Assembly (NCBI GenBank): GCA_041685645.1
Contig: JAWLFI010000027.1
Location: forward strand, 1-19,871
DNA length: 19,871 nt
Direction of reading: 5' to 3'
From: JAWLFI01 sp041685645
GTDB taxonomy: Bacteria > Bacteroidota > Bacteroidia > Chitinophagales > Saprospiraceae
Shown here: piece after piece, positions 13,947-19,871 of the stretch
How positions within the stretch are numbered: the first letter of the stretch is position 1
How the letters are laid out: each line of letters starts with the position of its first letter
The notes under the pieces: model-generated
Database searches by the model: none
The model's input: the letters and a program-made list of their open reading frames with translations, nothing else
Told to the model about the DNA's origin: nothing
Made by a program: the position numbers and the translations under genes

Positions 13947-15631
13947 GCGAAAAACGTATGAAAGAAGGCAGGGGGAAGAATGCTCTATTATCGGGACGGA
14001 AGGGATTCAATCTGCGCTGGCGAGGCTCAATGCGCAATTATTGGGTGGTATTGGCCGTAGTTTTATTTATTTTCATATCGATTCCCCTGTGCACGATTGT
14101 CGTTAAGCTATTTAGTTCGCCCGGGCCTTATTGGGATCATTTGTCGGAGACCCGTTTACCTCTTTATTTTTATCACACCATCCTATTGCTTCTGGGAGTT
14201 GGCGGGCTGACTGTTGTCATCGGGGTGGTTACGGCCTGGTGGGTCAGCACCTTTGAGTTTCCGGGGCGGAAAATATTCGAGTGGCTGTTGATTTTACCGC
14301 TCAGTATTCCCACTTATATTATGGCCTATGCGTACACGGGCCTGGTGGACTCCACCGGTACTTTGACCAGATGGAGTGAGGGGATCTTTGGTGTCGCTCC
14401 CTCCGGACGCTGGGTAGATCTCATGAATTTACCGGGGGCTATTTTTATTTTGTCAATGAGCCTGTTCCCCTATGTCTATCTCATCACGCGAGCTTCTTTT
14501 GCCCGACAGTTTTCCAATTTTTACGATGCGGCGGCCGTTTTGGGCAAGAGTCATACCACAATTTTTTTTCGCATCGGTCTCCCCCTTGCCCGGCCGGCCA
14601 TTGCAGCGGGTACGGCGCTCGCCGGAATGGAAGTTTTGAATGACTATGGTGCAGTGCAATATTTAGGTGTGCCCACCTTTACCACAGGCATATTTAGCGC
14701 GTGGTTTTCATTAGGTGACATCACCACGGCTATTTACTTGGCGGCGATATTGATGGCTTTTGTCTTCTTGTTGATAACTGCTGAAAGTTGGCAGCGTCGC
14801 CATCGAAAGTACACGGGCGAAGAGAGTCATCACCACTTCCATCGCATTCAGCCCCGGAGAAGTCAGAAAGCACTCATGACTACAGTGTGTGGTATCATCG
14901 CCGCATTATCATTCGGCCTCCCACTAGTTCAGCTTCTGTATTGGGCGGGGCTCACGGCCTCGAGTGTTTTAGAAATAGAGTTTTTAGGTTTAGTACTCAG
15001 CAGTTTTTTATTGGCTGGCGGGGCAGGCATAGGGGTCGCTCTGGTCGCTATTGTTTTTCTCTATGCTGTTCGGACCGCGCGCCGTCCTTTTCTCAGTACG
15101 ATAGCGCGTTGGGCGACCATGGGTTATGCGATTCCCGGGGCCATCATCGCCGTTGGACTATTGGTTCCATTATTGGCCGTAGATCGAATGTTGATCGATC
15201 TATCTCAGGGGTCCTGGGGACTTGTTTTGACCGGGGGCTTTTTTGCTTTGATGTATGCCTATATCGTCCGATTTTTGGCCGTGGGTTATAATCCCATTGA
15301 GTCGGGATTCAAAAAGGTGGGCACTCAGGTGAATGAAGCGGCGCGAACCCTCGGGGCAAATAGCTTACAAGTCTTGTGGTCGATTGATCTGCCCCTGATA
15401 CGCGCCAGTTTGGCGAGTAGCGTACTCTTTGTTTTTGTCGATGTGCTCAAGGAGTTGCCCTTAACCCTCATTCTCAGACCCTTTAATTTTGATACCTTAG
15501 CCACCCGGGCTTTCGACTTAGCCACCAATGAGATGATCGCAGAATCCGCCATCCCCGCATTGGTCATCATCACAACGGGATTTGTTCCCATTCTTTTACT
15601 CAATCATTTGATCGGACACCGCAATGAATAA
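13943..15631 (+). CDS. Ferric iron ABC transporter permease, fused two-domain (FbpB type)
   Basis: A 562-residue inner-membrane permease made of two fused halves, about 12 membrane segments in all, forming the whole translocation path. Each half has its cytoplasmic EAA loop that docks the ATPase: DAAAVLGKSHTTIFFRIGLP (195-214) and NEAARTLGANSLQVLWSIDL (463-482). A charged, histidine-rich linker (HHHFH at 296-300) joins the halves. The TTG at 13943 overlaps the receptor's stop codon as TTGA, which fits coupled translation. An ATG at 13958 is an alternative that shortens the basic N-terminus by five residues. Its 3' end overlaps the ATPase gene by 8 bp. The FbpB/ThiP family includes both iron and thiamine permeases; the receptor decides for iron. 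Confidence 0.94.
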   Translation: MSEKRMKEGRGKNALLSGRKGFNLRWRGSMRNYWVVLAVVLFIFISIPLCTIVVKLFSSPGPYWDHLSETRLPLYFYHTILLLLGVGGLTVVIGVVTAWWVSTFEFPGRKIFEWLLILPLSIPTYIMAYAYTGLVDSTGTLTRWSEGIFGVAPSGRWVDLMNLPGAIFILSMSLFPYVYLITRASFARQFSNFYDAAAVLGKSHTTIFFRIGLPLARPAIAAGTALAGMEVLNDYGAVQYLGVPTFTTGIFSAWFSLGDITTAIYLAAILMAFVFLLITAESWQRRHRKYTGEESHHHFHRIQPRRSQKALMTTVCGIIAALSFGLPLVQLLYWAGLTASSVLEIEFLGLVLSSFLLAGGAGIGVALVAIVFLYAVRTARRPFLSTIARWATMGYAIPGAIIAVGLLVPLLAVDRMLIDLSQGSWGLVLTGGFFALMYAYIVRFLAVGYNPIESGFKKVGTQVNEAARTLGANSLQVLWSIDLPLIRASLASSVLFVFVDVLKELPLTLILRPFNFDTLATRAFDLATNEMIAESAIPALVIITTGFVPILLLNHLIGHRNE

Positions 15632-16685
15632 GTCAGACCATATTTTACAGTTAAAGGGCGTTAGTAAGCAATACCGATCGGAGAACACGCCGGCCCTGAA
15701 TGCTGTGGACCTCAATATTTACCGCGGAGAGTTGATGGCTTTGGTCGGAGCCAGCGGCTCCGGGAAAACGACGATGCTTCGTTTGATCGCCGGTCTTGAG
15801 CAGCCGGATAGCGGGCGAATTCTCCTCGATGGACAGCTCTTGTCGGACGGCTCTTTCCACCAAAAGACCAAAAAGCGATCCGTAGGTCTGGTTTTTCAGC
15901 AATACGCCTTGTTTCCCCACCTCTCCGTCTTACAAAATGTCATGTTTGGTTTGAAGCCTTCCGGTCGAGAGAAGAAGCGACGGGCACTGCAGTTATTGGA
16001 GCAAGTAGGCCTGGACAGCAATCCGCGGAAATTCCCCCATCAACTCTCCGGCGGCCAACAACAACGCGTCGCATTGGCTCGCGCCATGGCGGCGGAACCG
16101 AAAGTTCTGCTGCTCGACGAGCCGTTTAGTCATCTGGATACCGCACTTAAGGATCAGGTTCGGGCGGATATCCGCGCCATCATTAAGGAGCAGGGCATGA
16201 CAGCTATTTTCGTCACTCACGATACTCGCGATGCCCTATCGACAGCGGATCGCATTGCAATCTTAAAGTCCGGGCGCTTGCAGCAAATTGGAACGCCTCG
16301 TCAGCTCTATCAGCAACCGGTGAATAGCTATGTCGCCACTTTTTTCGGTCGGCAAAACCGATTGCCCATACGGGAAGGCGAGCGGGGATTTTCCACCCCT
16401 TTTGGTCCTCTTTCCGCTGAGACTGCTGCCACATTGCATCAGGTCGAAGGAGCGCTGTTTTTTCGACCTGAAGATGTAGCGCTCTGTTCTGACGACCTTT
16501 CCGCTCTGCGCGGTCGGGTCGGGCTGATTCAGTATAAGGGTCGGCACCAATCCCTCCTTTTACACTCTCCTGCCGAGGGACCGGACATTCAAATTGATGT
16601 TCATGCTCATCACGAGATCGCATTGGGAGATGAGGTGTCGTTTCAATTTATTGACAAAGCAGGCTCTTTCGAAAAACAAGAGTAG
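15624..16685 (+). CDS. Ferric iron ABC transporter ATP-binding protein (FbpC type)
   Basis: A 353-residue ATPase that powers the importer from the cytosolic side. All nucleotide-binding motifs are intact: Walker A GASGSGKT (42-49), Q-loop Gln92/93 in FQQYALFPH, the signature LSGGQQQR (141-148), Walker B VLLLDEPF (161-168) and the switch His199 in FVTHD. After the ATPase domain (about 1-240), a C-terminal TOBE-like regulatory domain (about 265-345; FFRPEDVAL, then a short beta barrel) is typical of the FbpC/PotA/MalK branch. It overlaps the permease gene by 8 bp. It ends 24 bp from the convergent glycosylase gene, with no recognisable terminator between them. Confidence 0.95.
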   Translation: MNKSDHILQLKGVSKQYRSENTPALNAVDLNIYRGELMALVGASGSGKTTMLRLIAGLEQPDSGRILLDGQLLSDGSFHQKTKKRSVGLVFQQYALFPHLSVLQNVMFGLKPSGREKKRRALQLLEQVGLDSNPRKFPHQLSGGQQQRVALARAMAAEPKVLLLDEPFSHLDTALKDQVRADIRAIIKEQGMTAIFVTHDTRDALSTADRIAILKSGRLQQIGTPRQLYQQPVNSYVATFFGRQNRLPIREGERGFSTPFGPLSAETAATLHQVEGALFFRPEDVALCSDDLSALRGRVGLIQYKGRHQSLLLHSPAEGPDIQIDVHAHHEIALGDEVSFQFIDKAGSFEKQE

Positions 16686-16709
16686 TTCTAAAATTAATTC
16701 CTGAGCCAA

Positions 16710-17393
16710 CTACCCCGCAAGCTCTACATATCGCTGTATCCAATGGCGCATATCTTTCCTTCGATATTGCATGACCCATCGGGGATGCGGCAGAGCGTGT
16801 ACGGTGGCTCCGCGAAGATCCAGTTGCTTCAGATGAGAGAGGTTTTTCCCTTTCCCGAGGAGAACGATTTCGGCCGGCCCGGGGCGGGCCAGTAGGCGGT
16901 CGATATGCGCTTGTAAATGAGGCCGGAGGAAGGTAAAAAAATCGGCATCGTCGTAGTAGTTGAAGTTGAGACCGTCGCGGACGTAGCCAACAGGCGAGAC
17001 GGAGTCGATGAACACCCGACGAAAAAAATGATCCGGCCCACCGGCAGCCGCAATAACCTGAAATACAAAGGTGGCGGAGAGCTCCTCGCGCTGAGGAAAG
17101 GAGGTGGAGAGCTGACAATGTTGAGCCAACTGCACGGGGTCGCTGAAGGGAATGCCTGTGATGCCCGCCCCCAGCCGGCCGGGATTGATGCCCAACCACA
17201 ATTGTCGCGGAGTGGTATCATTGTAATAGCTGTCGTAGAATCGACGGCGCAGATCGGCGACCTCTGGCTCCAAGAAAGGGCTGAGCACCTCGATATCGCC
17301 GAATGACGGCCATTGCTGTGCGAGCTGTTCGTAATAGTTCAGAACCCATTCATTCCAAGGTTGCTCTGAAGCTTGAGAAAAAGGGGATGCCAT
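16710..17393 (-). CDS. SMUG2-type uracil-DNA glycosylase family protein
   Basis: A 227-residue base-excision repair glycosylase of the uracil-DNA glycosylase superfamily, SMUG2 branch (common in Bacteroidota, formerly a DUF). It probably removes uracil or related damaged pyrimidines from DNA. The first active-site motif is GINPGRLGAGITGIPFSDP (68-86). The second is LPHPRWVMQYR (201-211), with the expected His203 of the intercalating loop. LNFNYYDD (142-149) is also typical. Length fits the family. The ATG lies 3 bp after the thrS stop on the same strand, so it is almost certainly co-transcribed with thrS. The pairing looks like gene order rather than shared biochemistry. Confidence 0.87.
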   Translation of the reverse strand: MASPFSQASEQPWNEWVLNYYEQLAQQWPSFGDIEVLSPFLEPEVADLRRRFYDSYYNDTTPRQLWLGINPGRLGAGITGIPFSDPVQLAQHCQLSTSFPQREELSATFVFQVIAAAGGPDHFFRRVFIDSVSPVGYVRDGLNFNYYDDADFFTFLRPHLQAHIDRLLARPGPAEIVLLGKGKNLSHLKQLDLRGATVHALPHPRWVMQYRRKDMRHWIQRYVELAG

Positions 17394-17396
17394 AGT

Positions 17397-19355
17397 TTAC
17401 TCCTCGTTTTGCACTTCTCCGGCGGCGGCTTCTTCCGCTACCCAACCCTGAAAAGCCTCGATAAAGTCGGGCACAGTCATGCTGCCCAAATCGCCGCGAT
17501 CTCGCAGGCGCACGGACACTGTGTTTTGCTCCACTTCCTGCTCGCCGATAATGAGCATCACAGGCGTTTTCGCCACCTCAGCATCGCGAATTTTGCGTCC
17601 TACTTTCTCAGAACGGCCATCTACGAATCCGCGAATGTCCGCAGTGGCGAGTTCTTGTTGCACCTCATGGGCATAATCATTGAAGCGATCGCTTATGGTC
17701 AATATCCCAAATTGATCAGGAGTGAGCCACAAAGGAAAATTCCCGCCGGTATGTTCGATAAAAATGGATAAAAAGCGCTCCATACTGCCAAAGGGAGCCC
17801 GGTGAATCATCACGGGGCGATGAGCTTCATTATCTGCGCCGATATATTCCAGATCAAATCGCTCGGGCAAAGTGTAATCGACCTGAATAGTACCCAATTG
17901 CCACTCGCGACCGATAGCATCCCGAATCATAAAGTCGAGCTTGGGACCGTAAAAAGCCGCTTCTCCTTTTACCGTGGTGGTTTTCATCTTGACCTCCGCA
18001 GTCGCTTCTATGATGGCGCGCTCTGCTGCGACCCAGTTCTCCTCCGAGCCGATGTATTTCTCCGGCTGCTCGGGATCGCGCAGCGAAATTTGCGCGGTAA
18101 AATCGGCAAAGCCCATTTTATTGAGTACCAGAGTGGTCAGGTCCAGTACGTCGAGAAATTCATCCTTGAGTTGGTCAGTGGTACAGAAAATATGCGCATC
18201 GTCTTGCGTGAATCCGCGCACGCGGGCCAGCCCGTGAAGCTCGCCGCTTTGCTCGTAGCGATACACAGTACCAAACTCGGCAATCTTCATCGGCAAATCC
18301 CGATACGAATGCGGGCGATGGCCATAGATCTCGCAGTGATGCGGGCAGTTCATGGGCTTGAGGAGGAACTCTTCTCCTTCGCGCGGCGTCTGAATGGGCT
18401 GAAAGGAATCCGAACCGTATTTTTCGTAGTGTCCGGAGGTTTCGTAGAGCAACTTATGTCCAATGTGCGGAGTCGTTACCATCTCGTAACCTCGTCGCTC
18501 CTGCTCCCGGCGCAAAAAAGCCATGAGTCGCTCCCGGATCGCGTTTCCTTTGGGCAGCCATATGGGTAGTCCGGCACCAACTTTTTCTGAAAACATGAAG
18601 AGATCTAATTCCGCGCCCAATTTGCGGTGGTCGCGTTTCTTGGCTTCCTCCAGACGCTCCAGATAGATTTTTAATTCCTTTTGCTTGGGGAAGGTGATGC
18701 CGTAAATCCGAGTGAGTTGTTTGCGAGACTCATCGCCGCGCCAATACGCCCCGGCCAATTTCATGAGTTTGACGGCTTTGACCTTACCCGTGTGCGGAAT
18801 GTGTGGCCCCTTACACAAGTCAGTAAAATCGCCCTGCTCGTAGAATGTGATGGTACCGTCCTCCAGCTCATCGATCAGCTCCAGCTTATAGGGGTCTCCC
18901 TTTTCTTCGTAATACTTGCGAGCTTCCGCCTTGGACACCTCTCGCCGTTTATATTCGTTTTTCTCCCGCGCCAACTCCTTCATTTTTTCCTCTATCTTCG
19001 GAAAGTCATGAGCGGAGATTTCGTATTCGTCGAAATCAATATCGTAGTAAAATCCATTTTCCACGGGAGGACCGATGCCCAATTTTATGCCCGGATACAG
19101 GGCTTCCAGGGCCTCTGCCAGCAAGTGAGCGGAGGAGTGCCAAAAAGTGTGTTGTCCTTCCGGATCACTCCAGGTCAGCAGAGCCAGTTCGGCATCTTCA
19201 GTCAGTGGGCGCTGTGCATCCCGCACCTCTCCATTGACTTTAGCGGCCAGTACATTGCGAGCCAGTCCTTCGCTTATAGATTGAGCGACTTCCAGAGCCG
19301 TAGTACCCGCTTCGTATTCTTGTTGGCGACCGTCGGGAAATGTTATGCTTATCAT
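17397..19355 (-). CDS. thrS: Threonyl-tRNA synthetase
   Basis: A 652-residue class II synthetase that charges tRNA-Thr in the cytosol. The start at 19355 gives the standard opening ISITFPDG; longer upstream starts add unrelated residues. Domains run in order: TGS (about 1-62); the editing domain with HSSAH (His73, His77) and CKGPH (Cys181, His185), which clears mischarged serine; the catalytic core (about 245-540), with zinc ligands Cys337 in MNCPHH and His388 in DDAHIF and a third His in the IHRAPFG region; and the C-terminal anticodon-binding domain. Length is normal. Many Bacteroidota have infC, rpmI and rplT after thrS. Here a SMUG2 glycosylase follows instead, 3 bp away. Confidence 0.99.
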   Translation of the reverse strand: MISITFPDGRQQEYEAGTTALEVAQSISEGLARNVLAAKVNGEVRDAQRPLTEDAELALLTWSDPEGQHTFWHSSAHLLAEALEALYPGIKLGIGPPVENGFYYDIDFDEYEISAHDFPKIEEKMKELAREKNEYKRREVSKAEARKYYEEKGDPYKLELIDELEDGTITFYEQGDFTDLCKGPHIPHTGKVKAVKLMKLAGAYWRGDESRKQLTRIYGITFPKQKELKIYLERLEEAKKRDHRKLGAELDLFMFSEKVGAGLPIWLPKGNAIRERLMAFLRREQERRGYEMVTTPHIGHKLLYETSGHYEKYGSDSFQPIQTPREGEEFLLKPMNCPHHCEIYGHRPHSYRDLPMKIAEFGTVYRYEQSGELHGLARVRGFTQDDAHIFCTTDQLKDEFLDVLDLTTLVLNKMGFADFTAQISLRDPEQPEKYIGSEENWVAAERAIIEATAEVKMKTTTVKGEAAFYGPKLDFMIRDAIGREWQLGTIQVDYTLPERFDLEYIGADNEAHRPVMIHRAPFGSMERFLSIFIEHTGGNFPLWLTPDQFGILTISDRFNDYAHEVQQELATADIRGFVDGRSEKVGRKIRDAEVAKTPVMLIIGEQEVEQNTVSVRLRDRGDLGSMTVPDFIEAFQGWVAEEAAAGEVQNEE

Positions 19356-19398
19356 AGGTGATGTTCTATCAATTCTAATGGATGTTATGTCCTCTGGG

Positions 19399-19406
19399 CA
19401 AAGGTA
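19399..19406 (-). promoter_or_regulatory. -7 promoter element of thrS
   Basis: On the minus strand, 19406-19399 is TACCTTTG, a perfect match to TAnnTTTG. No TTTG is found at the expected -33 position. The transcript would start near 19393, with a leader of about 38 nt and no T-box-like structure. Confidence 0.5.
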
Positions 19407-19498
19407 AAAAATAGATGCGATATGACTTGCAGCCGGAGGTGAATTGCGCCCCAGCCCCGCACCCATCCAATCTCCTCCATCAAAAGACACTGTATAAA

Positions 19499-19728
19499 GG
19501 CTCTCTTTTCTCTCTTTACTATAATTTTTTGGGGCCTACCCGGGCCTTTGGCCCGCGTCGCTACCTTGCGCCACTCGTTCAGATGATCCCCTCCATCACC
19601 CGCCAACAAGTGGGGGTGATTCCGGGGCTTCACTCGGCCCTTCGTCGCCCTCCAAAGCGTTGGAGGGCGACTCGGTCTCCGCCATCGAGATGGCGGATGG
19701 CTCCAGATCGCTAGTCCGGGGGATCTGG
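19499..19728. repeat. Hairpin mosaic C
   Basis: It starts with GGCTCT, a pyrimidine tract and TATAA (19499-19524), as in the mosaic after rsmA. Stems follow: CGGGCC/GGCCCG (19541-19555); ATCACCC/GGGTGAT (19595-19620); a 12-bp perfect stem with loop agcg (19644-19671, arms GTCGCCCTCCAA and TTGGAGGGCGAC); CCGCCATC/GATGGCGG (19679-19696); and CCAGATC/GATCTGG (19703-19728). TTCACTCGGCCCTTC (19629-19643) precedes the 12-bp stem and TCGG follows it. The T-rich head lies upstream of thrS, where no gene ends, so a terminator does not explain it. Confidence 0.7.
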
Positions 19729-19871
19729 CTATTTCACATGGGCGATGTTAAGACTACCTACGATCTGAAAAACCCACCCGATAAAGAACAACTATCCCAA
19801 CCCGAACAAAAAAACCGCCTGTTTCAAGAGAACCGTCTCCTATCCAGGTCATCTTCTCATCCTAAAAATCC
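19729..19871. other. Window end; unassigned sequence with one short open frame
   Basis: From the ATG at 19738 the plus strand is open to the end of the window (44 codons; polar, rich in Lys, Gln, Asn and Ser). No promoter, ribosome binding site or known family is visible, and 44 open codons can arise by chance. It might be the beginning of a gene that continues outside the window. Confidence 0.2.

Noticed and set aside
17802..18569. 255-codon open frame antisense to thrS
   Set aside because: It lies opposite highly conserved thrS codons and shows no protein family; the same applies to the frame at 18681-19361.
19356..19490. Longer thrS start at 19490
   Set aside because: It would add 45 unrelated residues before the conserved ThrS N-terminus and would start upstream of the predicted promoter.
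19738..19871. Possible partial gene at the window end
   Set aside because: Only 44 open codons with no promoter, ribosome binding site or family match; kept only as a note on the end region.
1..19871. CRISPR array, prophage, toxin-antitoxin or insertion sequence
   Set aside because: No regularly spaced direct repeats, and no transposase, integrase, capsid or toxin-like products were seen on either strand.

Overview
The window comes from a Bacteroidota chromosome, possibly a Saprospiria-like lineage (class-level placement is a guess). Two adjacent secreted proteins end in type IX secretion (T9SS) type A sorting domains, a signature of this phylum. Several promoters follow the Bacteroidota pattern TTTG-N19-TAnnTTTG, and clear Shine-Dalgarno sites are rare. 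No rRNA, tRNA, CRISPR array, transposase, integrase or phage gene was seen. Most genes are core or housekeeping; the least explained DNA lies between them.

Layout. (1) 1-366: a hairpin-rich intergenic mosaic, then a promoter. (2) 367-4172: a two-gene T9SS cargo operon, a PNGase F-related putative deglycosylase and a right-handed beta-helix protein. (3) 4280-4921: a GH73 glucosaminidase, convergent with pdxA (5040-6044, minus; vitamin B6 synthesis). (4) rsmA/ksgA (6127-6915), divergent from pdxA, then about 600 bp without a gene but full of inverted repeats, then an ATP-dependent DNA ligase of LigB type (7524-9131) without its usual repair partners. (5) An M42 aminopeptidase and a MazG-like pyrophosphohydrolase (9325-10779), whose 3' end overlaps a convergent alpha/beta hydrolase (10739-11518). 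(6) A minus-strand operon (12771 to 11606) with a YkoF/MTH1187-like putative thiamine-binding protein and two tandem paralogous exported proteins carrying the motif MC(F/Y)FCGxAGPE. It diverges from a FutA/FbpA-type ferric iron ABC importer operon (12930-16685) whose genes overlap. (7) thrS and a SMUG2-type DNA glycosylase, 3 bp apart on the minus strand (19355 to 16710). (8) Upstream of thrS, another hairpin mosaic (19499-19728).

How the parts work together. The two T9SS cargos probably act outside the cell on glycoproteins or polysaccharides. The iron importer is complete: lipoprotein receptor, fused two-domain permease and ATPase. The divergent operon shares its 158-bp regulatory region, so its two CxxC proteins may be linked to metal acquisition; that link is inferred from position only.

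The most unusual signal is a family of three intergenic mosaics (about 13-160, 6935-7085, 19499-19728). Their stems differ in sequence, but the short linkers between stems recur (CTTC before a stem, TCGG after it; CGCTATGCTYC; TTCACTCGGCCC). Two of them start with the same GGCTCT-pyrimidine tract-TATAA head. A separate 175-bp block at 7213-7387 is bounded by perfect 15-bp inverted repeats.
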